Assembly: GCA_947499145.1 (NCBI GenBank)
Contig: CANMNB010000003.1
Location: 124,001-188,000 of the forward strand
Direction: 5' to 3'
DNA length: 64,000 nucleotides
Origin: an uncultured Arachnia sp.
Lineage (GTDB): Bacteria; Actinomycetota; Actinomycetes; Propionibacteriales; Propionibacteriaceae
Part shown: one piece after another, positions 17,659 through 29,134 of the stretch
Layout: each line of letters begins with the position of its first letter
How positions within the stretch are numbered: the stretch's first letter is position 1
Notes under the pieces: model-generated
Seen by the model: only the letters and a program-made list of their open reading frames with translations
The model's database searches: none
Told to the model about the DNA's origin: nothing
Position numbers and translations under genes: made by a program

Positions 17659-18618
17659 CTAGGGCCAGCGGGCGCCGAGAGAGATGACGCCGAGCGCGGC
17701 GCCGATGGCGAAGATGATCGCGAGCCCGGCGTACCGGTCGGTGACCTCGGTCGGGACCTTCTCGTAGCCGATGTCCGAGCGGATGGCGTCGTAGATCTCG
17801 CGCAGCTCGCTGGCCGTCTCCGCGGAGAACTTCTTGCCCCCGGAGCGCTTCGCGATCTCGGAGAGTTCGTAGTGGTCCACCGCGACGCGCTGGCGCTCCC
17901 CGTTGGACTCCACCCACCCGTTCTGGGTGCCGTAGGCGATGGTGTAGATGGGCACGCCCTGCTCACCCGCCTGCTCCGCCGCCTCCCCGGAGTTGCGGCC
18001 GATGTTCGTCGCGCCATCGGCGAGCAGCACGATGGCGGCGGGCGGCACGTCCTCCGGGTCGTCGGGGTTCGGCGGCACGAGCTTGAGCGCCTCCAGGCTC
18101 GCATAGATCCCCTCGCCCGTGGCCGTCGACGGTGCCATCTCGAGGGCGTCGATGGAACGCGTGACCGCGCTCCGATCGATCGTCGGTGGCACTGCCACGC
18201 GCGCGGTGCCCGCGAACGCCACCAGGGCCACGTTGAACCGCTCCGGGAGCGAGACCACGAACTGCTTGGCGGACTCCTGTGCCGCACGGAGGCGGTTCGG
18301 CTCGACGTCGGTAGCCTCCATCGACCAGGAGACGTCCACCACCACGACGACGGTCGCCCGGTCCCGAGGAACGTTCACGTAATCCTTGGGCATCGCCCAG
18401 GCGACGATGAGCGACGCGAGGCTCAGCAACGCCAGGAGCACGGCGCCATGCCGCTTCCACAGGGCATCCTTTGGGATGACGAGCCGAAGCCGCGCCGAAC
18501 CGGGGCGGTGGGTGGCCGTCCGACCGGCGAGCACTAGGTACAGGGCCGCGATCATGGGAATAATCGCCAACGCCCACAGCCGTTCTGGACGCAGGAACTC
18601 GAGCTCAAAGAGGATCAC
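17659..18618 (-). CDS. VWA-domain membrane protein (BatA-like), second copy
   Basis: A 319-residue protein with an N-terminal membrane helix pair, a von Willebrand factor A domain with the metal-binding MIDAS motif (VVDVSWSME) and a C-terminal membrane helix. It closely resembles the upstream VWA gene, so the pair arose by duplication. The GTG at 18618 forms a GTGA overlap with the stop of that gene and has GAGGTGG upstream; a GTG at 18627 is also possible. It is the last gene of the moxR-DUF58-VWA-VWA operon and probably works in assembly or quality control of envelope complexes. Confidence 0.85.
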   Translation of the reverse strand: MILFELEFLRPERLWALAIIPMIAALYLVLAGRTATHRPGSARLRLVIPKDALWKRHGAVLLALLSLASLIVAWAMPKDYVNVPRDRATVVVVVDVSWSMEATDVEPNRLRAAQESAKQFVVSLPERFNVALVAFAGTARVAVPPTIDRSAVTRSIDALEMAPSTATGEGIYASLEALKLVPPNPDDPEDVPPAAIVLLADGATNIGRNSGEAAEQAGEQGVPIYTIAYGTQNGWVESNGERQRVAVDHYELSEIAKRSGGKKFSAETASELREIYDAIRSDIGYEKVPTEVTDRYAGLAIIFAIGAALGVISLGARWP

Positions 18619-19586
18619 CGCGGCCACCTCGCTGCCATCATGACCGCACCGAGTGCTGCCACCACGGCGAAGCCCAGGGCGCCGAAGGCGTACTGCGCCG
18701 TGATCGGTTTGCGGACCTCCTCGTAGCCCACGGCGGAACCGATGTCACGGTAGGCGTCGGCGAGGTCCTCCGCGCTGTCGGCGTTCACCGACCGCCCCTC
18801 GGTGATGTCGGCCACCTGCCGCAGCGTCGCGGTGTCCGGTGCGACGTTCTCGCGTCGTCCGTCGATGTCGACGAACCCGTTCTCGGTCCCGTAGGCGATG
18901 GTGTGGACCGGCACCTCCTGCTGTGCGGCCTGCCGGGCCGCATCGATCGGCGCGGAGCCGGCAGTGTCCGTCCCGTCGGAGAGCAACACCACCATGGCCG
19001 GGGGCGGTTCCTCATCCTCCGCGGGCGGCGCCTGTGACACCGCCTGGAGAGCCACCTCCAGGGCGTCGCCGAGCGCGGTTCCGTCCTGCAGTTGCAGGGC
19101 GCCGATCGCGCGCTCCAACGCGCCCCTGTCGGTCGAGGGGGGCATCTTGATCGACGGCTGGGCGTTGAGGTCCACCAGGGCAACGTTGAAGCCGTCGGGC
19201 AGTCCGTCGACGAACGCCGACGCCGCCTGCTTGGCGGCGGTCAGGCGGTCCGGCTCGACGTCGGTGGCCTGCATGGACAGCGAGGTGTCGATGACGAGCA
19301 CCACGGTTGCGCGTTCCCGCGGCACCTTCTCGGTGCCGAGCGGCTGGGCCCAGGCGAGGCCGAGCGCCACCAGGGAACACAGGGACATCGCGACGGCCAG
19401 GTGACGGGTCCAGCGGCGCTGCGAGCCGACGACGGCGCCCAGCAGACCAGTGTTGGTGAAGCGCATCGAGACGCGTCCCTTGAGGCGCAGCAGCACCAGG
19501 TAAAGCACGACGAGGACCGGCAGGGCCACCAGGACCCAGAGCCGCTGCGGCGATTCGAATTCGGGCCAGCTCAGCAGCAGGGTCAC
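18615..19586 (-). CDS. VWA-domain membrane protein (BatA-like), first copy
   Basis: A 323-residue paralogue of its downstream neighbour, with the same layout: N-terminal helices (RLWVLVALPVLVVLYLVLL), a VWA domain with the MIDAS motif VIDTSLSMQ, and a C-terminal helix. The GTG at 19586 overlaps the stop of the DUF58 gene as GTGA and has GGGGGTGAG upstream. The very long frame to 20303 is out of phase with the DUF58 gene there and is not coding. Such proteins are thought to present clients to MoxR ATPases at the membrane. Confidence 0.85.
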   Translation of the reverse strand: MTLLLSWPEFESPQRLWVLVALPVLVVLYLVLLRLKGRVSMRFTNTGLLGAVVGSQRRWTRHLAVAMSLCSLVALGLAWAQPLGTEKVPRERATVVLVIDTSLSMQATDVEPDRLTAAKQAASAFVDGLPDGFNVALVDLNAQPSIKMPPSTDRGALERAIGALQLQDGTALGDALEVALQAVSQAPPAEDEEPPPAMVVLLSDGTDTAGSAPIDAARQAAQQEVPVHTIAYGTENGFVDIDGRRENVAPDTATLRQVADITEGRSVNADSAEDLADAYRDIGSAVGYEEVRKPITAQYAFGALGFAVVAALGAVMMAARWPR

Positions 19587-20638
19587 TTGCTCACCCCCTG
19601 TGGCGGCTGGTGCAGCATGCCGGCCACCCGACGGTAGTTCAGGACGAATCGGGCGATGTCGGCCACCCAGTCCCTGTCCGTCCGCAGCTGCACGTGACCG
19701 GCACCCGCACGTCGGATCGCCACCCGCACGCGTTCCCGTTGGGCCCGTGCCGCAGCGTCCATGCGACGACGGGCGGCCTCGTCGGAGGTGTTGATGTACC
19801 GGGCGAAGTCGGTCTCCGGATCCCGGATCAGCATCTCCCCGACATCGGGGAACTCGAGCTCGTGCTGGTCGACGACCTCGACACAGAGGACCTGGTTGCG
19901 CACGGCAAGTCTCCGGACTGCCCGTTCCCACGGCGGGGGGACATTGGGGTCCAGCTCGTGGTCGCCGGCTGTCAGGAAGTCGGAGACGACCACCCGCATT
20001 CCCCTGCGTCGCTGGGACCGTGCCAGTTGCTCGATGCCGTCTGTCAGCTCGAGCGACCCCTGGGCGTGGTCGGGGACGATGGGTTCCACCAACATCTTGC
20101 GCAGCAGCCCGTAGAGCGCGGTTCGTCCCGACAGCGCCGGCAGTCGCTTGACCCGGTCGGGCAACATCATCATCCCGCCGAACCGGTCGCCCATCCGCTG
20201 GCCAAGGAACCCGATCGTGGCGATGGCCGCGATCCCGAGGTCTCGCTTGGTGACCCCGCCGGTGCCCCAGTTCATCGACGGCGTGACGTCGAGCAGCGCC
20301 CACACCTCCAGTTCCCGGTCAGCCATCGTGTCACGGACGTGGGGCACCGTGGTGCGGGCGGTGACCGCCCAATCCATCATCCGCACGTCGTCCTGTCCCG
20401 GCTGGTACTCGCGGGCATCGTTGGTGTCGGACCCAGGACCGGGAAGGAGACCCAGATGGTCCCCGTGGAGGAAACCTTCCAGTCGCCGCACGATGGTGAG
20501 CTCGAGCCGCCGCAGGGCCGCCTCGGGCGCGAGCCGGTTGAGGGGGATGGTCGGCCCGGACGGGATGCGCAGCACCGACGACGCGGCCCCGGCATCCGTG
20601 ACAGGAGGGCCGGGAGGCGGTTCGAACGAGACGGCCAT
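19583..20638 (-). CDS. DUF58 family protein
   Basis: A 351-residue cytoplasmic protein with the DUF58 signature DAREYQPGQDDVRMMDW (about residues 73-89) and a VWA-like fold around LLDVTPSMNWG. DUF58 genes almost always follow moxR, as here, and the product is thought to link the ATPase to its membrane partners. It is coupled to the downstream VWA gene by a 4-bp overlap. Confidence 0.88.
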   Translation of the reverse strand: MAVSFEPPPGPPVTDAGAASSVLRIPSGPTIPLNRLAPEAALRRLELTIVRRLEGFLHGDHLGLLPGPGSDTNDAREYQPGQDDVRMMDWAVTARTTVPHVRDTMADRELEVWALLDVTPSMNWGTGGVTKRDLGIAAIATIGFLGQRMGDRFGGMMMLPDRVKRLPALSGRTALYGLLRKMLVEPIVPDHAQGSLELTDGIEQLARSQRRRGMRVVVSDFLTAGDHELDPNVPPPWERAVRRLAVRNQVLCVEVVDQHELEFPDVGEMLIRDPETDFARYINTSDEAARRRMDAAARAQRERVRVAIRRAGAGHVQLRTDRDWVADIARFVLNYRRVAGMLHQPPQGVSK

Positions 20639-20644
20639 CGGGGC

Positions 20645-21706
20645 CTAGCGTCGTCCGGGCTCGTGTGCGTGCTGCTGGTGCGATGCCTGACGCTGCTCCT
20701 GGTTCCACACGGGCGTCGGCGCCGGGACCATCGCGAGGATCCGCTCCACGACGTCGGAGGTCTGCACGTTGTCGGCGATGGCGTCGAAGCCGAGCACGAT
20801 GCGGTGCGCCATCACGTCCTTGGCGACGGTCTGCACGTCCGTGGGCAGCACATAGTCGCGTCCGTGGATCAGGGCCAGGGCCCGGGAGGCGGCGACGAGG
20901 CCCAGGGTGGCGCGGGGCGAGCAGCCGATCTGGATCACGGACGTGAGGTCCGGCATCCCGAACTCTGCCGGGGTCCGGGAGGCCAGGACGAGCCGCACGA
21001 TGTACTCGCTGACCAGATTGTGGACGAAGACGTTGCTGGCCATGTCCTGGAGGTGGCGAACCACGGCTGGGTTCAGGACCTGTTCCGCCGTGGGGGGGCT
21101 GACGCTCATCCGCCTCAGGATCTCGAACTCCTCATTCCCGCGCGGATAGGGCACGTCCACCTTGAGCAGGAAGCGGTCCCGCTGCGCCTCGGGGAGGGGG
21201 TACACGCCCTCGGACTCGACCGGGTTCTGGGTGGCGATGACGATGAAGGGGTTGGGCGCCGGGTAGGTCCGGCCACCGATCGAGACCTGCTTCTCGGCCA
21301 TCAGCTCCAGCATCGCGGACTGCACCTTGGCGGGCGCCCGGTTGATCTCGTCGGCGAGCACGAAGTTCACGAAGACGGGTCCCAGTTCGATCTCGAACTT
21401 CTCCGACTGGGCCGAGTAGATCCGGGTGCCCACGATGTCGGAGGGCACCAGGTCGGGCGTGAACTGGACGCGCGCGAACTCGCCGCCCACCACGGTGGCG
21501 AAGGATCGGACGGCCAGGGTCTTCGCGACCCCGGGAACGCCCTCGAGGAGGCAGTGGCCCTTGGCGAGCAACGACACCATCAGCTGCTGGACCATGTGTT
21601 CCTGGCCGACGATGACGCGCTGGACCTGGCTGATGGCGGTCCCGAGGAGCTGCGCCGCCTCCGCCACGGAATCCGGCATCGGCGCCTCTGCGTACCCTGC
21701 GCTCAC
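20645..21706 (-). CDS. moxR: MoxR-family AAA+ ATPase
   Basis: An AAA+ chaperone-like ATPase of 353 residues. Walker A is GVPGVAKT (about residues 56-63), Walker B is VLADEINR, and sensor motif TQNPVE is present. GAGGAG lies upstream of the GTG at 21706. It heads an operon with DUF58 and two VWA genes, an arrangement seen around moxR1 in mycobacteria, and probably helps insert cofactors or assemble envelope complexes. The clients are unknown. Confidence 0.93.
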   Translation of the reverse strand: MSAGYAEAPMPDSVAEAAQLLGTAISQVQRVIVGQEHMVQQLMVSLLAKGHCLLEGVPGVAKTLAVRSFATVVGGEFARVQFTPDLVPSDIVGTRIYSAQSEKFEIELGPVFVNFVLADEINRAPAKVQSAMLELMAEKQVSIGGRTYPAPNPFIVIATQNPVESEGVYPLPEAQRDRFLLKVDVPYPRGNEEFEILRRMSVSPPTAEQVLNPAVVRHLQDMASNVFVHNLVSEYIVRLVLASRTPAEFGMPDLTSVIQIGCSPRATLGLVAASRALALIHGRDYVLPTDVQTVAKDVMAHRIVLGFDAIADNVQTSDVVERILAMVPAPTPVWNQEQRQASHQQHAHEPGRR

Positions 21707-21823
21707 TCGTCCACTCCTCGCCTCATCGGTGATTCGGCGACCACGATACCCGCCCGGCCCGCGCAGGTCCCGCGTGCGACCGCGGCGGGCACGTCGCCCC
21801 GAGATGTGGTGTCATTGGCCTTG

Positions 21824-22741
21824 ATGAGTGACCGAGACGCATCCAGCCCGGCGCCGCCGGGATCGGGCGGTAACCCCACCGGTGGGCGGCCGGCCCCCCA
21901 GGCCCCGCTGGAGCCCGGCGATCCCGTGCGCGTCGGTGACTTCTGGCTCGACTCACGGCTCGCGCTCTCGCCCGCCGGCATTGTCTACTCGGCGCACGAG
22001 GACGGTGGCGACCCCGTCATGCTCATCCTCCTGTCACGGGGCGCCGCGGCCGATCCCGCCGCCCGGTCACGGTTCTCGGGCGAGATCAACGCCATGCACA
22101 TCGACACCGTCGTCGCACGCGGCGGAGAAGGTCAGGATGAGGGCCGCACCGCCGTGCGGTTCCGACCCGAGCACGACGACGGCCCGTCGCTCAAGCACCA
22201 CGCCCCCCTGGCTCCGTGGGCCGCGCTGGCCCACGATGGCAGCCAGCCGGCCGTGGCCGAGGCGCAGCGGGTTCTCCATGCCGTGGACCTGCTCCGCACC
22301 CCGCCGCTCGGCACGCCTGCCGGACCGGATTTCCGTCTCCCCTGGTGGGAGCGACGGGAAGCCGGCACCACCAGATTGTGGCCGCTGCCGTGGCCGGGTC
22401 GCCGCGACCGTGCGGGCTGGATCACCTTCCTCGTGTCCTGGTTGCTCATGTTGCTGATCGCCGCGGTGGCCATCCTGCTGGCGATCCTGGTGTTCCAGAA
22501 CCAGCCGTTGGTCAATCCCCCGCCGCCGGTGCCCACCCAGGGCAGCGGCTCGGGTGAGCCGACGTCCGGATCGCCCTCGGGTTCACCGTCGGAGCCGTCC
22601 TCCGCGTCGCCGTCCGAGGCCAGCGGTTCCCCCCAGTCTCCCGGCGGCGACCAACCGTCGCGTTCCGACTCGCCTTCCATGCGGGAGCCCTCCGGGGATG
22701 AGTCGGGCCCCGGTGAGCCCAGCCCCAACCGCCGGCTGTAG
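21824..22741 (+). CDS. single-pass membrane protein with a degenerate kinase-like N-terminus
   Basis: A 305-residue protein not assigned to a family. Residues of about 30-90 (VRVGDFWLDSRLALSPAGIVYSA, then RSRFSGEI) match the layout of a Ser/Thr kinase N-lobe, but the glycine-rich loop and the ATP-binding lysine are missing and there is no catalytic loop. One membrane helix spans about residues 199-226, and the external C-terminus is a Ser/Pro/Gly-rich tail of about 75 residues. It is divergent from moxR. A catalytically dead sensor or scaffold is one reading; the kinase link is inference. Confidence 0.65.
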   Translation: MSDRDASSPAPPGSGGNPTGGRPAPQAPLEPGDPVRVGDFWLDSRLALSPAGIVYSAHEDGGDPVMLILLSRGAAADPAARSRFSGEINAMHIDTVVARGGEGQDEGRTAVRFRPEHDDGPSLKHHAPLAPWAALAHDGSQPAVAEAQRVLHAVDLLRTPPLGTPAGPDFRLPWWERREAGTTRLWPLPWPGRRDRAGWITFLVSWLLMLLIAAVAILLAILVFQNQPLVNPPPPVPTQGSGSGEPTSGSPSGSPSEPSSASPSEASGSPQSPGGDQPSRSDSPSMREPSGDESGPGEPSPNRRL

Positions 22742-22757
22742 CCCTCTCCGCCTCGGC

Positions 22758-22763
22758 TAGGGT
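22758..22763 (+). promoter_or_regulatory. leaderless -10 box TAGGGT for the HAD gene
   Basis: TAGGGT ends 6 nt before the ATG at 22770. No Shine-Dalgarno sequence is present. Confidence 0.5.
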
Positions 22764-22769
22764 GGCGCC

Positions 22770-23561
22770 ATGAAGCCCGCCCTCGTCGCCACCGACCTCG
22801 ACGGCACTTTTCTCGGTGCCGGGGGCCGGGCGCACCGGGGAAACCTGCGTGCGGCGCGTGAGCTGGCTCGGGCTGGTGTTGAGCTGGTGATCGCCACGGG
22901 GAGGCCCCGCCGTTGGCTGGACCAGCTGGCTCCCCTGGAGGACGTCGACCCGATCGTGATCGCCAGCAACGGTGCGTCGATCGGGCGCCTGGCGACACTG
23001 GAACCGGAGCGCCTCCACCCCATCGATCCCGCCCTCGTCGAGGAGTTCGCCGAAGGACTCCCCCGACACCTCGATGTGTCCTTCGCGGTGGAGTTCCCGC
23101 TGGAGTGGGGTCGGGAGCCGGACTATCCCGCACCGCATCTGAGCCACGACGGCGTCGTCGCGTCCCTGGGTGAGCTGCTCGACGCCGGACCGGTGATCAA
23201 GCTGCTGGCGCACACACGGCTGGCCGACACGGAGGCGCTGGCCGAGGTGGCGCTCGAGGCGGCGGGCGAGGGCATGACCTGCACGTTCTCGTGGTCGGAC
23301 CGCTTCGGCACCGTCGAGCTCAGCGCGCCGGGTGTCTCGAAGGGCACCGCCCTCGCCGAGGTGATCTCGTCGCTGGGCTTGGATCCCGCGGACTGCGTCG
23401 CGTTCGGTGACATGCCGAACGACCTCGAGATGTTGCGCCTCGTTGGCCAGCCCTTCATCATGGCCGGTTCGCACCCCTCTATGTTCGACCACGGCTTCAC
23501 CGTGATCGGGCACCACCATGAAGGCGCGGTCGGCGAGGTGCTGCGTCGGCTGGTCGGCTGA
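22770..23561 (+). CDS. HAD-superfamily Cof-type phosphatase
   Basis: A cytoplasmic haloacid dehalogenase-superfamily hydrolase (Cof/IIB class), 263 residues. Motif I is DLDGTFL with the nucleophilic aspartate, motif II is ATGRP, motif III is the lysine in GVSKG, and motif IV is FGDMPNDLEML. Enzymes of this class remove phosphate from sugar phosphates or flavin-like compounds; the substrate is not predictable. It ends 3 bp from the convergent glyS end. Confidence 0.87.
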   Translation: MKPALVATDLDGTFLGAGGRAHRGNLRAARELARAGVELVIATGRPRRWLDQLAPLEDVDPIVIASNGASIGRLATLEPERLHPIDPALVEEFAEGLPRHLDVSFAVEFPLEWGREPDYPAPHLSHDGVVASLGELLDAGPVIKLLAHTRLADTEALAEVALEAAGEGMTCTFSWSDRFGTVELSAPGVSKGTALAEVISSLGLDPADCVAFGDMPNDLEMLRLVGQPFIMAGSHPSMFDHGFTVIGHHHEGAVGEVLRRLVG

Positions 23562-23564
23562 GGC

Positions 23565-26621
<3,057 letters not shown>

Positions 26622-26628
26622 GAGCGGC

Positions 26629-26634
26629 AGTCTA
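26629..26634 (-). promoter_or_regulatory. leaderless -10 box TAGACT for glyQS
   Basis: TAGACT on the minus strand ends 7 nt before the GTG at 26621. No Shine-Dalgarno sequence is present. Confidence 0.5.
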
Positions 26635-26733
26635 TCCACCCACCCCCGTTCCTCCCCCACCACCGGACCGCGTGACGCTAGCATCCAGACAACGCCGCAA
26701 GGCGGCAAAGAGCTACCGAGGATGGAGTGCCCC

Positions 26734-27531
26734 GTGGACAGCGTGAGCGGACCCAAGCGCGGTGCCCCGGCCCAGTACGCGCGTCACCGGGCGATCGCGG
26801 ACTTCGTCATGAAGCGCGGCTCGGTCAGCATCGACGACCTCGCCGAGCACACCGGGGTCTCGGCCATGACCATCTACCGCGACGTCAGCGCGTTGGAGGA
26901 GGCGGGGCTCGTGCAGCGGCACCGGGGTCAGGTCACCCCCGCCACGAGCAGTCTCCAGGAGGCCAGCGCCAGCTTCCGCGTCGAGCAGGACCCGGATGCG
27001 AAGAGCGCCATGGCGCGACTGGTGGCGGGGATGGTCCCGACGGGGAGCTCGATCCTGCTCGACGACTCGACCAGCGGTGTCTACGTGGTCCGGGAACTGG
27101 CCCGAAAGTCGCCCATGACCATCATCACCAACTCCCTGCTGATCGCACGCGAGACAGCGCAGGTCCCCGAACTGCACCTCTTCGTCACCGGAGGCTCCTA
27201 CCAGGGTTGGGCCGACGCACTCCTGGGCCCGACGGCGATTGCCACGATCCAGGGGCTGGACCCCGATTTCTGCGTCCTGTCCGCATCCGGAATCGACCAG
27301 GGCCGCTGCTTCCACCCGTATGAGGACGTCGTGGCCGTCAAGCGGGCCATGCTCGACCAGGCGCGCACCCGGGTGCTGCTGCTGGACCACACCAAGCTCG
27401 CCCGCAAGGCCCTCCACGCATTCGCACGCCTCGCCGAGTTCGACCACGTGGTCGTCGATGCGGCCACTCCGAAGTCGGACCTTGATCAGCTGCGGGAGTG
27501 GGGGGCGCGAGTCACAGTCGCCACGGCATAG
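26734..27531 (+). CDS. DeoR-family transcriptional regulator
   Basis: A 265-residue regulator with an N-terminal helix-turn-helix (about residues 20-60, VSIDDLAEHTGVSAMTIYRDVSALEEAG) and a DeoR-type sensor domain (SILLDDSTSGVYVVREL, TNSLLIARE, GSYQG) that binds sugar phosphates. The GTG at 26734 has ATGGAG upstream; an ATG at 26722 would lack a spaced ribosome binding site. It stands 96 bp before, and on the same strand as, a five-gene catabolic operon that it probably represses until a phosphorylated intermediate appears. Confidence 0.88.
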   Translation: MDSVSGPKRGAPAQYARHRAIADFVMKRGSVSIDDLAEHTGVSAMTIYRDVSALEEAGLVQRHRGQVTPATSSLQEASASFRVEQDPDAKSAMARLVAGMVPTGSSILLDDSTSGVYVVRELARKSPMTIITNSLLIARETAQVPELHLFVTGGSYQGWADALLGPTAIATIQGLDPDFCVLSASGIDQGRCFHPYEDVVAVKRAMLDQARTRVLLLDHTKLARKALHAFARLAEFDHVVVDAATPKSDLDQLREWGARVTVATA

Positions 27532-27552
27532 GTGTTAACTTTCACACCCTCG

Positions 27553-27568
27553 CTGTGATTCTTCACAG
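27553..27568. promoter_or_regulatory. operator-like CTGTGA-TTCT-TCACAG before the isomerase gene
   Basis: A perfect 6-bp inverted repeat with a 4-bp spacer, flanked by further TTCACA (27541-27546) and GTGTT half-sites. A TACCTT hexamer at 27578-27583 fits a -10 box, which would put the repeat over the -35 region, the right place for repression by the adjacent DeoR protein. Binding is inference. Confidence 0.5.
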
Positions 27569-27627
27569 AGTTTGTGTTACCTTTGGTGGGACAGCACAGC
27601 CGCTGCATCCACCGAAGGAGGAAATCC

Positions 27628-28092
27628 ATGGGCTACACCGTGGCTCTCGTGGCAGACCAGGCCGGAGTTTCGTACAAGGCCGCCATCCGTTCCATGCTCG
27701 AGCAGAACGAGCACGTCAGCGCCATCATCGACGTCGGTGTCAACGACGACACCGACCCCACCGCCTACCCCCATCCCGCCGTGGAGGGAGCCCGCAAGAT
27801 CGCCTCGGGAGAGGCCGACCGCGGCATCTTCATCTGCGGCACCGGCATGGGTGTGGCCATCTCCGCCAACAAGGTCCCCGGCGTGCGCGCCAGCACCGCG
27901 CACGACTCGTACTCCGTCGAACGTCTCGTGCTCTCGAACAACGCACAGGTGCTGTGTCTGGGCGAGCGCGTCATCGGGCGGGAACTCGCCCTGAGGCTCG
28001 CCACCGAGTTCCTCACCTACGAGTTCGACCCCGCATCGGCATCCGCCGCCAAGGTCGACGCCCTCTGCTCCTACGAGCCCAGCGACCGCTGA
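27628..28092 (+). CDS. RpiB/LacAB-family sugar-phosphate isomerase
   Basis: A 154-residue aldose-ketose isomerase of the RpiB family. The phosphate and active-site motifs [24 protein letters not shown] and [24 protein letters not shown] are intact. Members interconvert ribose-5-P/ribulose-5-P, galactose-6-P/tagatose-6-P or erythrulose-4-P/erythrose-4-P (EryI type). GAAGGAGG stands before the ATG. As the first gene of a kinase/dehydrogenase operon, it probably acts on a product of that pathway rather than as housekeeping ribose isomerase; this is inference. Confidence 0.88.
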   Translation: MGYTVALVADQAGVSYKAAIRSMLEQNEHVSAIIDVGVNDDTDPTAYPHPAVEGARKIASGEADRGIFICGTGMGVAISANKVPGVRASTAHDSYSVERLVLSNNAQVLCLGERVIGRELALRLATEFLTYEFDPASASAAKVDALCSYEPSDR

Positions 28093-28117
28093 GCCCTCAC
28101 CTGAATAGGGGACAACG

Positions 28118-29116
28118 ATGTTCACCACCACCCTGGGGATCTTCCTCCTCGGCCTCACCGTCGCCCTCGCCGGAGGCTTCGTCGGCGCGGCCATCGGCGC
28201 CAACTATGCCTTCGCGATGACCGGCTTCAACGTCTTCGCAGCGTGGGGCATGTACATCGGCTCCGGCTCCGGAGCCGGCTTCGACTTCCTCGCCTTCGGG
28301 CCGTTCATGGGTCCACACGTCGCCTTCGCAGGCGGCGTCGCTGCCGCCGCCTACGCCCACTCGCGGGGACTCGCCGACGGCCGGGACGTCTCCGAACCGC
28401 TGGCCCGGCTCGGACGGCCGAGCGTGCTCCTTGTCGGTGCCGCCTTCGGCCTCTTCGGCTACCTCACCCAGATCGCCATCTCCTTCATCCCGTGGTTCGG
28501 CTCCAACACCGACTCCGTGGCCCTCACCGTCGTCATCAGCGCGGTCGTGGCGCGCCTCCTCTTCGGTGGCGGGCTGGTCCGCCGGGACCGGATGAACCCC
28601 ACGGCGCGCGGCTTCTGGGCGCGGATCGCCCCGGACGAGGCGAACCACTGGCTCCGCTACCAGGAGAAGGCCCCCCAGTACCTTACGATCGGCGCCTTCT
28701 TCGGGATCCTGGGCGGTGGCTCCGCCATCGCGCTGGCAACGTACTTCCCCGGCGCTGAGCAGTGGGCCCACACCTTCGCGTTCGGATTCTCGGCCCTGGT
28801 GGTCCTCTTCCTCATCCTCGGACACGGGATGCCGGTGCAGCACCACGTCACCATCGTCGGCGGTCTGGCCGCCGTGAAGTTCATGCCGCTCATCGCGGGC
28901 GACGCCTTCACGTGGGGAGAGTGGGGCGAGACGATCCGTTGGGCCGCCGTCCTGGCCCTGGTCGTCGCGGCCCTGTTCGGCATGGTCTCGGCGTTCCTCG
29001 GTGAGTTCCAGTCCCGTCTGGTCCACCAGCGCGGCGCCACCCACATCGACCCGCCCGCCATGGCGATCTGGGTCTCGACGACACTGGTGCTGGCCACCGC
29101 CGCCCTGTTCAGCTGA
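28118..29116 (+). CDS. polytopic membrane protein of unknown family, candidate polyol/sugar transporter
   Basis: I do not recognise the family. The 332-residue product is hydrophobic throughout, with about eight to ten predicted helices. A glycine/alanine-rich first third (GLTVALAGGFVGAAIGANYAFAMTGFN, then GSGSGAGFDF and PFMGPHVAFAGGVAAAAYA) recalls substrate pores, and a cytoplasmic loop (about residues 155-185) contains RRDRMNPTARGFW. There is no signal peptide, ATP-binding site or PTS motif. It lies 25 bp after the isomerase and 18 bp before the HAD gene, and is the only transport candidate in the operon. GGGGACAACG precedes the ATG. Confidence 0.7.
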   Translation: MFTTTLGIFLLGLTVALAGGFVGAAIGANYAFAMTGFNVFAAWGMYIGSGSGAGFDFLAFGPFMGPHVAFAGGVAAAAYAHSRGLADGRDVSEPLARLGRPSVLLVGAAFGLFGYLTQIAISFIPWFGSNTDSVALTVVISAVVARLLFGGGLVRRDRMNPTARGFWARIAPDEANHWLRYQEKAPQYLTIGAFFGILGGGSAIALATYFPGAEQWAHTFAFGFSALVVLFLILGHGMPVQHHVTIVGGLAAVKFMPLIAGDAFTWGEWGETIRWAAVLALVVAALFGMVSAFLGEFQSRLVHQRGATHIDPPAMAIWVSTTLVLATAALFS

Positions 29117-29134
29117 TCCCACGGAAGGCTCACG

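Noticed and set aside
18615-20303. VWA protein extended to 562 residues
   Set aside because: The upstream part is antisense-free but overlaps DUF58 in another frame and lacks homology; the GTG at 19586 has a good ribosome binding site and a GTGA overlap.
19610-22741. Plus-strand open frame of 1043 codons
   Set aside because: Most of it is antisense to DUF58 and moxR. Only the part from the ATG at 21824 is likely coding.
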